Source of the DNA: Forficula auricularia
Taxonomy: Eukaryota > Arthropoda > Insecta > Dermaptera > Forficulidae
Direction of reading: 5' to 3'
Assembly (NCBI GenBank): GCA_024734495.1
Contig: JALMQS010000068.1
Coordinates: 1,148,075-1,212,074, forward strand
DNA length: 64,000 nt
The position numbers and the translations under genes were made by a program. Below are positions 20,405-31,294 of this stretch, piece by piece. The notes under the pieces are model-generated. The model searched no databases, had not been told where the DNA came from, and worked only from the letters and a program-made list of their open reading frames with translations. Position 1 is the first letter of the stretch. Every line of letters begins with the position of its first letter.

Positions 20405-21667
20405 GGCATTCCACGCCAAATCGTATACCATTTTGCATCTCCGATTTTTTTTTTTGAGAATTTTTTGTTTTAGTACTAGTTAAGACTAGCCTTCATGATT
20501 ATTTTCAATTTTTTTTATCCAGCCGTTCATGAGATATTAATTTGTGTTTTTTACAAAAAATTTGGAAGAAAATCGTTCTGCACATACATTTTTAAAAATG
20601 ACGATTTATTTTTGAAAGTTGAGAATCTCATAGTACACCAATACTTCACTTTGCGTCGGGGTTACGTTCCAAAAAACACGACGCAAATTGAAACGACGCA
20701 AAGTGAATTAAGATTTTCTATAGCAAACCATGTAAAGATCGAAGATTGGGTTCCAGGGTTACGAAAATACTACTTTTTAAAAAGAAAATTGAACAAAGTA
20801 AACATTTAAAAAACAAAAATAATATAAAATTTTATTACATACATACAAAAAACAAAAAAAAACGTATTCAATTAAAACAAAATAAACTATTCAATTAATT
20901 TATGAAAAACAAAATTAAAATTAATTTGTGGTAATTCTACCAGCAGCGCTCCTTCTACTCATTTGGCTAAAAAAAATTACAAGTGTATTTAAAAAAAATA
21001 ATATAACTCTGCCAATAAATAAATTGGAAAAAATATTTACCTTTTTTGTAACCAGAAACAATCCGTAAAAATTTATAAAAATTTATTATTCTCTTTTAAA
21101 AAAAACCACAACACACTAATTGAAACGTTACAAAAAGCACAACACACTATATAATTGAAACTGAACTCTAAAATTAGCAAAACAAAGTGAAAATAAAACT
21201 GTATTAAAATTGCGTTGATTTTCAGTTAGAAAGGGAATCCCCGAGTTGTGATGGCGAATTAGAAACAAAAGTGGTGCCATCTTTTAGAAAAAAAGAAAAT
21301 TTCAAAAAAAAAATTAAAGACTCTAACCCAAAACAACGCAAACTCGAAAATCTAACGACACAAAGTGAAAATTAGTACTAATTAAGCAGCGACGTAACTT
21401 CGAAAAAAACGCAAAGCGAGGTATTGTGTAATATCCTTTTTAAAATTTTGAAAAAAAAACTTTCAATTTGGCCCATTTCTCGTAAAGTTATGGGCATTTA
21501 AAAAAAAGTAACATGATTTTTCAAAAATTAATATCTTATGATTGCTTTGATAAAAATTTGGAAAAAAAATCATGAAGGCTAGTCTCAACTAGTACTAAAA
21601 CATACAAATTTTTCAAAAAAATCCGAGACGCAAAAGAAAAATGCTATACGATTTAGCGTGGAATGCC
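20405..21667. mobile_element. TIR element, about 1.26 kb, interrupted
   Basis: The ends are inverted for about 150 bp: GGCATTCCACGCCAAATCG on the left and CGATTTAGCGTGGAATGCC on the right, continuing through AGTACTAGTTAAGACTAGCC-like sequence. The interior is non-coding and is occupied by the TA-flanked element at 20636-21428. No transposase remains and the target duplication is unclear. Confidence 0.7.
20636..21428. mobile_element. Nested TA-flanked TIR element, about 790 bp
   Basis: Termini CACCAATACTTCACTTTGCG and CGCAAAGCGAGGTATTGTG are inverted, with TA directly outside both (20634-20635 and 21429-21430). Subterminal ACGACGCAAA and TTTGCGT words recur on both sides and in both orientations. 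This fits a Tc1/mariner-type non-autonomous element inserted into the 20405-21667 element. The 104-codon frame at 20495-20809 crosses the boundary and is spurious. Confidence 0.6.
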
Positions 21668-21692
21668 CCCAATATATAATATAATATGTTTT

Positions 21693-21960
21693 AAATTGAA
21701 AGTTTCTTTTTGCCGAGAGTAGCAGAATTTTTATAAATTAAAGCAGACAATAAGGGTGTTTTCTGCTGAAAAAATAAATTTTTTAAATTTAATTTATTTA
21801 TAACGAGACTATAGTTTCGTGTGAAAGTCACACATCAATTCCTGTGAATCAATTATAATAGACAGATGAAGACGGCAAAGCCCTCGAAACTATAATCTCG
21901 TTATAAATAAATTAAAAAATATATTTTTCCAGCAGAAGACTCTCTCTTTATTGTCTCATT
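21693..21960. mobile_element. Penelope-like foldback with two facing ribozyme relics
   Basis: Family-A tail sequence lies at both ends in opposite orientation. In the middle, two hammerhead relics face each other. On the minus strand (about 21842-21809), TTGATG, a GTGTGA hairpin, CACAC and GAAACTATAGTC. On the plus strand (about 21863-21900), CAGATGAA, a stem with one mismatch, CCCTCGAAACTATAATC. Both have core changes (CTGATGA is altered in each), so neither should cleave well. Confidence 0.6.
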
Positions 21961-22249
21961 TAATAATATATTTTCCTTTTATCATCTTTTTCAATTTTTT
22001 AAAACATATTATAATTTCTTCTTGCTTACTATTATTACAATATTCATTCAAAATATAGAATATTCATTTTTCTATATCTACCAATTACTTTTCTTAACAT
22101 GTGATTTTTTCAATTATTATTAATATTATTATTTTTTTTTAATTTTCCGGATCTCCAATGAATTGAGGAGACTATATAATCCCAAATGAATGATTGTACA
22201 GGTCTAACTCCGGGTTGGTTTATTTCTAGAATCAGATCCAAAGATCTTC
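21961..22249. other. AT-rich spacer
   Basis: AT-rich DNA without recognised content. Confidence 0.4.
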
Positions 22250-22680
22250 AAAATCATTTATTCGAAAACGATTGTCATTTTAGAGCATGTCAAAATACGA
22301 GAAGGGATTTGTTCGTTAGAAGTCAATAATCCGTCCGATGTACCATTCTCTATGTTTGTGTGTGTGTCTGTGTTTGTCTGGACCAGAATAGGTTCTCGAT
22401 GATGGATGCGGTCGGAGAGACTCATTTGAGGATTTGAAGGGCCCCGAAATGTCAAACTGCCCCAAGGTGGAGGGTTTCGGGTATCAAACGCCGCGGGTTG
22501 CCTACACGGGCACAGCTGTCCCGCAAACCGCAGTTCTTTTCGAAAAACGCCAACCGACGCACACGCAGCCCATTAAATAGCGAAACAACCTGAGGCCCCT
22601 CGCCTTTCATCTTAAATGGCCCACCAAATTGTGATCTCAAATTTTCAGACAAAGCAGCCCCACGTGCCCCATCCATGTTA
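22250..22680. other. GC-balanced island with Runx- and E-box-like words
   Basis: Non-repetitive block with a short TG microsatellite (about 22353-22375), CAGCTGTC, AACCGCA (Runx-like, 22526-22532), CACGTG and TTAAATGG. Two minus frames of 65 and 74 codons lie here without recognisable domains. I favour a regulatory island; a host exon cannot be excluded. Confidence 0.4.
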
Positions 22681-24039
22681 TTTTTGTGTTTTTTTTTTAA
22701 TTATATGGCGTTTTTTATGAAACAAGACAGACAAAAGAGCACTTTGATGTTTCAACATCGCGTATCATATACGATCCTTGCGGTTTTGTCATAAATTCAA
22801 AAATAAATATTCGAGACTATAATAATAATAATAATAACAATAAAGTCAGATTCATGGTTGAAAATTCATTCTACACAATTCATTCGTCACTTAGCAAATT
22901 CCCTAACAAATAAATAAATAAACATACATCCAAATCAGCTTCATAAATGTTCTACTAATTTGTCATTAATCTTTTCTGTCTTTTAAATAAAAACATTCTT
23001 AATGATAATAAAATAAATTAATCCAATAATAATCTGATTTGTCTTTTAGGCGAGATAGTATATAAGTCAACGATTATTTTTTTTTTATTATAATTATTCT
23101 TACATTTTGAGAATTTCTTCCTTTTTTTCTAAATCCATTTTCCTGTTAATCGACGTCCATCTGTTTGGCATTGATCACATTCTTGTGTAGTTGAGTTCAA
23201 GGCTGGCTAAATTCATACCAAGAGGCAGACAGTTTAGTGAAATGTTTTTCAGATCATTTTACGGACTTTTGTCATGTTTTTATTAAACGTTTTTACTCCG
23301 TCTGTTTGTTTGTCTAGGTCATTGGTCGTCAAAGTGATCGATATCACATTGTGAGGTGTCGATAGAATAAATATATATAAGAGATCAATGTAATTTTACA
23401 TTTCGTCATCTGAGAATTGGAGTGATCCAAGTCCACATATCCTTATTTTTAGAAATTGAAATTCAAAGTTTTCAGATCCATTGTTTTTAAATCGATATAT
23501 TAGGTACATTTATTACACTGAGTTTTATAAGTTACACAACTAAAAATACTATGGGACCAAGTGGACTTTATTTTGTAAAAAGAAAGTCTTGTAGGTGTAT
23601 TAAGAGTTAAAAAATTTTATAAATGAACTTGGTTCACTCCAATTCTCAGCCGAGGATTTTATATGTATATTATATATTATTATATTGTATTATTAGATAT
23701 TGTTAACTACTGAAGTAGATTTTCATTATATGTCCGAAGGGTGGTATTCACCCCCACTAGCTTTGATAGTTTAGAATTTAGAAGATAGAGGCAGCGATAG
23801 AGATGACAACGGTTTCAGTTTTTAACAAATATGACTTGAAACCTTAAAACACCTTAGTTTAATTCGAAATAAAGTAAATATAGTATTATAAAATTTGAAA
23901 AATGTATTATGTATTATGTTACTTACAAGTACAAATAAAACAATCATAAATCTAAATGTAAATCTTTAATTAAAAGAATAAAATGTTCATTGAATTGATA
24001 ACTCAAAGTGTCGATCAGAATAGAATAAGTTTTCTTGGG
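22681..24039. other. AT-rich spacer
   Basis: An AAT microsatellite lies near 22822-22842. Nothing else is recognised. Confidence 0.4.
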
Positions 24040-24620
24040 ATAACTTTAGCCAAGCTTAACCGAAACAAATATCCAAGTAAATGCATTCGAGTCTCACAAG
24101 AGGGCGATTAAAACCATGAGACGAAGGGGCGCTTGTTGCATTGCAATCACAACAACAAATCCAACTGGAACAAAGCTGAATGTTGATTATAACTTGACAA
24201 GTCGAGAGGAGTTTCAATCTAGCTTAAACCCAGGTCGGTTAACATGGAGTCGCGTCTCCGTCTTTCGGCTTCTTCCAATGCAATTGGGACGGTTTAAGTT
24301 CGTGTCAAGTCTATAAGTTCAAGTTGTACTTGTGACTTAACAAGAAGATTCGCTGATCCCGAACGCGGATTGGCTCATCCAAGTTGTTCATCCCGGCTGA
24401 GGGATTCCCTGTCTCCTACCGCATATTCCACTCACCTTTAGCTTAGAGACTATGGGCTTAAATTCCTATCAAGAGAGTAATTAGTAAGTTTGCAATCATC
24501 GCAAATCTCAATTCCATTTATCCAACAAGAAATCACGTCTTTGGGGAGAATTGGTTTCAGGACGGACAAAATTAACTCCACTACAAACAGAGACGAGGAT
24601 TTTAATTGAATTAATAATTG
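24040..24620. other. GC-balanced non-repetitive island
   Basis: About 580 bp with GTTGCATTGCAATCACAACA, GTTGATTATAAC, GGTTAACATGG, CGCGGATTGG, GAGTAATTAGTAAG and TTTGCAATCATCGCAAA (palindromic C/EBP-like). The 66-codon plus frame has no domain. A TTCGAGTCTC word at 24086 resembles a B box but lacks a tRNA fold. It looks like conserved non-coding DNA. Confidence 0.4.
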
Positions 24621-24645
24621 AAAATCAATTGGAACTCTAGAATAG

Positions 24646-25280
24646 AAACTTTGCTAGCCGTGAGACGAAACGGAATTGTTTTTAATGTTATATTATTCGG
24701 TATACTCACCTTCTTATTATTATTTATTAGCCCTTAGGCAGATTCACTTCAGAACTTAGTTATTTTTATTTAGTGGTTATCTAAAGTTGCTTTATTTAAA
24801 ATATTATACCCCCTACATTTTTTATTTAATATTTTTTTGTTTATTGACGTTTTAATGAACTTAGTTGTCGATAAGTGCTTTATTAATATTGAAGTCGAGA
24901 ACCTAACTTAAAATTATGATCTTGCTAATTATGCAGGGCTACTATTCTAATTCTAATATGTCCAACATGATTCATATAACCAAATTATGAGGTGCAAAAA
25001 AATGAATCTTTTTGCTCAAATTCAACAATTCAACATTTGATTGTTTAGTTAGCTGGGACTATATTCAAGAAAAAGTAACAAACAAGCAAAAGAAGTAATT
25101 ATTTATTATAAAAATAGAATTATCACTGTATCATAGCTTAAATTCCTGTTTCTCACATTTTCATATTTCAAACGGAGCCTAGGGACAAATAAATAGGATT
25201 CAAAATGTGAGTACCTATACCGAATAATATGAGATTCAAAACAACGCCGTTTCTCAATTATCTTACGGCTAGCAAAGTTT
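24646..25280. mobile_element. TIR element, 635 bp
   Basis: Inverted ends of about 65 bp: AAACTTTGCTAGCCGTGAG on the left and CGGCTAGCAAAGTTT on the right, extending inward to TATTATTCGGTATA and TATACCGAATAATA. The interior is AT-rich with no transposase. Target duplication not clear. Superfamily unknown. Confidence 0.75.
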
Positions 25281-25716
25281 ACTTATACTTGGGGGTTATT
25301 TTTATGAAATAAACTGAGGATGGGTAAGCCAAAATCCGAAAAATATATTAAAATAAAAAAGAAACCAAAGGGATAAAAAGGGAGGATTTTGTTTTTATTT
25401 TTCTCTAACTCAGGGGTTTTTGAACTTATGTAGTCCGATGACCTCCTTTAGAACAATATTTTTTTGCGGATCCCATCCCAACTTTAAGTATTTTATGCCG
25501 TTCTTCAGACTTAATCCAATAGGCACTACATTTAAATAAATATTGTTAAAATATTAAGGATTGTTAACTAAAATTATTGGATAAAAATACTTGGTAGGTT
25601 TCACATTAAGATATAAAAAAATAAAACGAATTTATTTTTAGAGAATCTTGCTTGTTAACTAAATAAATTATTATTATTATTGAAATAATTGAACCGCGAA
25701 AGATAAATAATATATA
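25281..25716. other. AT-rich spacer
   Basis: Nothing recognised. A GTAGTCCGATGACCTCC word near 25431 stands out only by composition. Confidence 0.35.
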
Positions 25717-25830
25717 ATAATAAAACTTGAGTAAGATACGAGGTAGGTTTTTTTTTGTGAAACCTACCTCATATCTTACTCAAGTTTTATTATTATATTA
25801 AAATGTTTCACCTAGAACCAACACCGAACT
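25717..25830. repeat. Hairpin repeat (family H), short form
   Basis: AACTTGAGTAAGATACGAGG, then TAGGTTT, is followed by its inverse (AAACCTACCTC, ATCTTACTCAAGTT) around a poly-T and GTG centre. The outer flank TTTCACCTAGAACCA matches, in opposite orientation, the outer flank of the long palindrome at 28424-28715. Same family without the inner insert. Confidence 0.65.
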
Positions 25831-25904
25831 CCTTAAAAGTTATTGATAAATAATATAATCAATAATTTTTTATGTTAATTCTACATATTTAGAAATCATT
25901 TTAT

Positions 25905-26060
25905 TATTTTTTGAGGGAAAATGAAATTGAGCACCCGACAGGATTTAAACCCATATCTCTTTCCTATAGCCGAAGAGCGCCTTTCCAATTAGGCTACGGG
26001 TGATTCCGCCAGGATAGCTCATAGATCGAATGCCATTTTCCCTTTTCGAGGTTTTATTTA
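25905..26060 (-). repeat. tRNA-like sequence within inverted arms
   Basis: GGGAAAATG near 25915 and CATTTTCCC near 26034 are inverted, with looser AT-rich pairing outside, and enclose the tRNA-like segment at 25931-26003. It repeats the arrangement seen at 18.9, 19.4, 32.5 and 51.9 kb, although the arms here are short (about 10 strong base pairs). Confidence 0.45.
25931..26003 (-). tRNA. tRNA-like pseudogene, 73 nt
   Basis: On the minus strand the segment has tRNA length and several arms: acceptor CACCCG with CGGGTG (6 bp), TA at positions 8-9, D arm GCCT with AGGC around AATTGGAA, and T arm ATGGG with CCTGT around TTTAAAT. The anticodon arm is wrong: CTCTT can pair with AAGAG only around an 11-base loop, and the 7-base register lacks U33. 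I therefore read it as a tRNA-derived pseudogene or SINE head, with no reliable anticodon. Confidence 0.55.
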
Positions 26061-26907
26061 TTATTATTATTTGAATAAAAGCCAAAAGTTGGGCGATTTA
26101 AAGTTAATGTCAAAATTGTTTTGGGGATCTCGGTAATTGGCTGCACCAATCCCCAGTGGTCCGCGATTTCCAGTGCTCTAACTGATGTGTTGAGAATGTT
26201 TATTTGATAGATTCATTACGGTCAAGAATACCAACAATTGAAGAATTGTTAAATTTTACTTAAAATTTATAAACATTTACGATATATGTTATTAGAAATC
26301 TTATTATATTAAACGAGCAATTATTGTATATATATATATTCAATCGGATTCTCGAAAACAGCTCTAGCGATTTGGATTAAATTCACGGGTTAGGAGGGTT
26401 TTGTGTTGGCGATTCGATCTGTCACGATCTAATCTTCGGCTAAGTTGTTTTTGATGGGTTTTTTGTTAATTGAAATAATTATTCACAAGTGGTAGTTTGA
26501 ATATTTATATTTACATTTTTTTCAATTTTCATTTAAGGTAGTTGTTTTACCATATGGATTTTCTTAGGATTTTTTTGAAATTTAAACAGATTATTATTTA
26601 AGTACTTTTTCATCGATTGGTGGCAAAACGAAATTTATGAACAATATAGTTCCGGAAATATTAAATTCCAAAGATAGAGTTTTTCAGACTCTTATACATT
26701 GCACTATACGGTATATCGGAAAATTTACATACGTATTTAATTATAATTAAGAAACTCTTATTACTGTTGTTATAAAAAACTAAACCAACATTAAAAAATA
26801 ACTAATAAATTTTTTAAGAAAATTTTAATTCATAGTTACAACACAGTTTCTGAGATAATATTAAATAACTAATGAAAAATGTATAATTAGAAATTTACAC
26901 TAAAAAC
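26061..26907. other. AT-rich spacer
   Basis: A small GC-balanced patch (GGGGATCTCGGTAATTGGC near 26123) precedes AT-rich DNA. No element recognised. Confidence 0.35.
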
Positions 26908-27325
26908 ATTTACGGAGATAGAGATGTTTAAAGATTTTAAAGACAAAAAAAATTTCAGAAATTTAAAAAAAAAATCTTAAAATTCGATTGTTTTAAGGCT
27001 CTCAGACCATTATTTACGGAGACGTTTAAAGATTTAAAGACAAAAATTTTCAGAAATTTAAAAAAATCTTATAATTTCGATTGTTTTAAGGGTCTCAGAC
27101 CATTATTTACGGAGATAGAGACTTTTAAATATTTTAAAGACAAAAAAAAATTTCAGAAATTAAAAAAAAATATTATCGATTGTTTTAAGGCTCAGACCAT
27201 TATTTCCGGAGACAGAGCAAAGATGTTTAAAGATTTTAAAGACAATTTTTTTCAGAAAAAAATCTTATAAATTCGATTGTTTCAAGGCTCTCAGACCATT
27301 ATTTACGGAGATAGAGACGTTTAAA
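26908..27325 (+). repeat. Tandem array, period about 94-104 bp, four-plus units
   Basis: The word TTTACGGAGA starts units at about 26908, 27012, 27106, 27203 (as TTTCCGGAGA) and 27302. Each unit continues AGATTTTAAAGACAAAA, TTTCAGAAATTT, an A-run, TTCGATTGTTTTAAGG and CTCAGACCATT. Spacing varies mainly in the A-runs. No ORF; a minisatellite. Confidence 0.85.
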
Positions 27326-27479
27326 TAAAGACAATTGGGATTAATATATAGCTTTTAACTGAAGCAAAAAGTTACCGACCATCACTCGGTGGCCAGGTAC
27401 TTTATAATTATGTAGCCACGATAAGTTTTCGCCATGCCAATACTTATCTATCCTATAAAATGTTAAAAAATGTTTTGTT
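27326..27479. other. AT-rich spacer
   Basis: Nothing recognised. Confidence 0.35.
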
Positions 27480-27850
27480 GTCCGTACATAATCGGAAGCT
27501 GTTTTGATAACATCACTCGATCTTTCCGTGTGGTCTCATCTTCCCCAGGGACCTTTAATAGAGCCAGATGCCAGCAACGCTCGCTCTATCGAGAGAGATC
27601 CATCTTACAGCTTCCGTGGAGATATCCTGTCAAGATGTGATTTTTATGCGATCAATTAAAGCTAATAGAGCAACTAAATGTCCCCTCCACTCCAGGGTTC
27701 TTTTTTGCTATGCGCTTCAATGGACTGATGGCCGAATAGCGTGGGCTCACTGGATCAAAGTGACGGGCCAATGGTCCATTCGAGAGCCAATCGTCCATTA
27801 GATCAGCTGGATGGAGATGGAAAGTCGATCGGAAAGATTTGAACAATTTC
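27480..27850. other. GC-balanced non-repetitive island
   Basis: Contains GCTCGCTCTATCGAGAGAG (palindromic), GATCAATTAAAGCTAATAG, and two TCCATT-type words around GGCCAATGG. Opposing frames of 77 and 64 codons overlap each other, which argues against either being real. Candidate regulatory DNA. Confidence 0.4.
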
Positions 27851-28423
27851 CTTCATTTGGTCTTTAATAAATGTACCAGAAAATGGATTACAAAAATAAA
27901 AGAAGGAATTTGAAATTAGAGACTATATAGATTAATCTTCTTTCAAGGAATAAAAAACCGCACGCTACATAAGGATTATATGTATAACTACTTCTATAAA
28001 TATATAAAAGCTTCTTAATTTTTAACAATTTTTACTTTACAATACCAGGTAGGTGAAATATTGATTTTTTTTTTTACTTCGTATTTTAGAAATATCTCAA
28101 AAACTGTTGAAACTAATAATTTGATTAAAAAATTTGAGCTAATTCACCTTCCATTCTATGATAAAAGATAATTAAAATAAAAAATAAATTTAAAACCATT
28201 TATTATATGTATTTAAAGTATAGATATCTTAACGACCTATCTCAAATACTAGAAGGTCCAGTCTAAAACATTTTTGACCTATACATATTGAATACCATTG
28301 TAAAAGTCATTTACAACTTCTTTTTAAATATATTATAAGGCTTCATGTGGAAATAAAATAAGTAAATAAATTTAATAACTTTTAAGGAGATAGGTCTTGG
28401 TTCTAGGTGAAATATTTTTATAT
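27851..28423. other. AT-rich spacer leading into family H
   Basis: No gene. The last 50 bp (AACTTTTAAGGAGA, GGTTCTAGGTGAAA) match in inverted form the outer flank of the 25.7-kb hairpin, so they belong to family H. Confidence 0.4.
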
Positions 28424-28715
28424 AATAATAAAAATTGAGTAAAATTGCGAGGTAGGTTTCACAAAAAAAGGAAATAAAACAAAAATGAGTTTTGAATTTG
28501 ATATATTTCGGGTGTCAGCCCATCTTAAGGAGTCAGAGAAAACTGAATATAAATTGGAAAAATTTTAACATTGGAATTTTTCCAATTTATATTCAGTTTT
28601 CTCTGACTCCTTAAGATGGGCTGACACCCGAAATATGTAGAATTCAAAACTCATTTTTGTTTTATTTCCTTTTTTTGTGAAACCTACCTCGCAATTTTAC
28701 TCAATTTTTATTATT
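28424..28715. repeat. 292-bp palindrome (family H), long form
   Basis: Arms of 141 bp at 28424-28564 and 28575-28715 are inverted with few mismatches around a 10-base loop. The outer part (ATTGAGTAAAATTGCGAGG, TAGGTTTCAC) matches the 25.7-kb hairpin. The inner part (GGGTGTCAGCCCATCTTAAG, GAGTCAGAGAAAACTG) is extra. The near-perfect arms suggest a recent origin or maintenance by conversion. Confidence 0.85.
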
Positions 28716-29019
28716 AAATAAATTTAAGTTTATTATTAGTATGGCTCTAATTCGTGAATGTATCGATCTTATAAAATTGTTTGAACTTTTTCCTTCATTT
28801 TTTGAATTAAATCCAAAATTAAGCATATTCCTTGATAACCTTTGAGAGTTACTCCTCATTACTCTTAGGTTTTATGTTAATAAACTGAATTAATCACGAT
28901 GGATGGATTGACCTGCATAAAATTATCAGTAGACATTTGACAAAGATTATGAATTATTTATATCTATCTCATGGTGTTGTGAGATCTTGAAAGATCTTTT
29001 TTATATTTCACTTGACAAT
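28716..29019. other. AT-rich spacer
   Basis: Nothing recognised. Confidence 0.35.
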
Positions 29020-29420
29020 GATTTTTTCAAAATGGCCGACTTTCCGTTGTTGCTTATTGGCCCAAGGATCTCTCCCCAGGTTCTTTGTGAGGTGGCTACC
29101 AGTGAAGGAGGAACTGGAAGTGAACAGCACCGGGTGGTCGCAAACCTCACGCTGTTGCTCCCGTTTCAGTGATGATGGATCGGTCCAATCACAAAAGCCC
29201 GGTGTCCTTCTTCTTTTTTTCTTTTTTGATACCGCAAAACAAGCCTTTTTGTCTGTGACAGCCGTTCATCGCAACCGAACTGTCAAAACACTCGAAAACA
29301 GTTGATGTCGCATTATGAGACTTCACCAGGCTCATTCGCATATGCATTTGTCGGGGGTTGACGTGCACACATTCTCACACAAACACCCTTCAGCTTCCCA
29401 TCCACGAGCATTGTCATTTA
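29020..29420. other. GC-balanced island with POU-like words
   Basis: Non-repetitive DNA with AAAATGGCCGAC, GGTCCAATCACAAAAG, AACTGTCAAAACACTCG and CATTCGCATATGCATTTG (octamer-like). Two overlapping plus frames (61 and 97 codons) give no domain. Candidate regulatory island. Confidence 0.4.
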
Positions 29421-30009
29421 TTGGAAAAAACGCCATTTTGACTATTATTACTACAAGAGGGTAAAAAGAATTTCCACAACTGGTTTCACAAGAAGAGCTA
29501 GAAAACTACTTGTTGGATCTTTTCTCTGGGAACAGGAAACTGAAATATTACAATATGATAATATAAAATAAATAAATTTAATTGAAGATATTTTGGAATG
29601 ATTTACCTATGCTGATGATTTATAAATTTAATTGGCAATTCATTAGAGATGTTGACAAAATAATTTTTTCCCAGCTAAAATCTACTATTCAGAGATGAAC
29701 GTTTCGTCAATGTATAATTAAACTTTATAAGCAGATTTATTGTTTTAATTGTCATGAATTAATATATTTGATAATAAATTTGTTATCATTAAGTAAACGA
29801 TAATTTGACAATAATTTTTTTATGATAATCTATTCTTATTATGAAGATGGGTTCGACTAGGCCCGAAACATGGTGTAACAATAATAAATTTTTCAAAAAT
29901 TAAGAAGTTGTTTCTACAAGATTGATAAGAAGAAGAGAGAAGTTATATTCTTATTCCTTTAGATTTCACTTTGCAAAGCTTTTAAGATTTTAGATACTAA
30001 CCAAAAAAT
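29421..30009. other. AT-rich spacer with ribozyme-like scrap
   Basis: At about 29841-29873 the plus strand reads TTATGAAGATGGG, a loop, CCCGAAACATGG. It has stem II GGG/CCC and GAAAC, but the first core is mutated. It is another decayed hammerhead-like scrap. The rest is AT-rich. Confidence 0.35.
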
Positions 30010-30235
30010 GCATTTGCCAACTCGTTTGTCCCTATGACTTCTAGAGACTGGAACTCTCTTTCCGCGGCATTTAACCTTCAATTTTTCATAACCCGCATCC
30101 ACAGATACCTTCAACTCCATCTCAATATCTGAAATTTCTTCTTCTTCTTTTTACAATGAAAAGGTCCACTCTGGAGTATAGAGATTTTTGGTGCGCATCC
30201 CCTTGCATCAGTAAAATAATAATAATAATACATAT
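30010..30235 (+). pseudogene. LINE 3'-end relic with AAT tail
   Basis: Translated on the plus strand, the block around 30033-30065 reads MTSRDWNSL, the same C-terminal ORF2 motif seen at 53.8 kb, then a few more residues before stops. A pyrimidine-rich 3' UTR and a GCATCCCCTTGCATC word follow, then (AAT)n at 30217-30230. It is a 5'-truncated Jockey/CR1-like copy, degenerate and non-coding. Confidence 0.55.
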
Positions 30236-31294
30236 AGGGAATTTTTTAATAAGAACCAAATTAAAAAACTAAAGAAATTAGAGAAGACTTTTTAAGACAC
30301 GGTACGTGTTATTCAAATTTAAATGATTTAAGTTTTCACCAGCGAACGGTTTGAGATTGAAAGTTGATATTTATTGTCAGCATTGGCGTAACTAAAATTA
30401 ATTTCTAGGGTGAACCTAGACCACATCATCTATTTTACATCGCATAAATATGAATTAATTTTAATACCAAATTGATGACCAAGAGGTAAAATTAGTAGTC
30501 CGCCAAATATATATATCTTATAAAAGAGGTTATTGACGCCTTAAAGCAGAGCGGAACACTACAATGAATGCTGCCCGACATAAAATTATAAACTTTCTTG
30601 AAACATTAAGATTTTTATGTACTTAGTAGAAAACATATCTGATACAATTTGATAAGGGTATATATTTTTTTCCATATTAAGAAGAAATTGGAAAATCATG
30701 CCAAAAGTTTTCGAAGAATAAACGGGCAGTTAATCAATTTTTTATTGTGAAAAAATATATCAAAATTTTCGAAAAAATAATAATAATTTTTGCATTTTTT
30801 TACTCCATTTTTATTAGATATAGGTACATATTTTACCTGCAAATGATGGAGCTCAAAGAAAAAAATAATAATCTCTAAAATTAAAATTTTATGAAAATTA
30901 TCTAAACAGAAACAAATACTCCTGGCTTCACAATACTTATTCACTTTTTGGAAATATGAATTTATATATAGGTACCTACATAAAGCTATTTTCAAGAATA
31001 AAATTCACTAAAAACAAAGTTTTAGATATAGGTTCAGCTTTCAGGTAAAAAAATAATGAAGTTTCGAATATTTAAAAAACAATCTTCATCTAAAATTTAC
31101 ATTTTCTAAAATATTTATTATTTGAGTAATTAAAATTTTTGAATTGCTAAATGATTTAAAAACAATATTCTGATGGAAAAGAGCTCAAAGATTATTGTGC
31201 TATGCCTTTTTTGCTTCTTTGTCATGATGCATATCATTATTATACTTAATTAACTAGTTTTTTATTGAAAAATATCAATAGAATTAGGATATTT
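30236..31294. other. AT-rich spacer
   Basis: No recognised element. The 99-codon minus frame at 30696-30995 is composed of AT-rich codons with no domain I can name. Confidence 0.4.

Noticed and set aside
24066..24110. TTCGAGTCTC resembling a Pol III B box
   Set aside because: No A box at the right distance and no tRNA arms; single short word.
26908..27325. Regular repeats that might suggest a CRISPR array
   Set aside because: Units repeat over their full length with no unique spacers, and the DNA is clearly eukaryotic.
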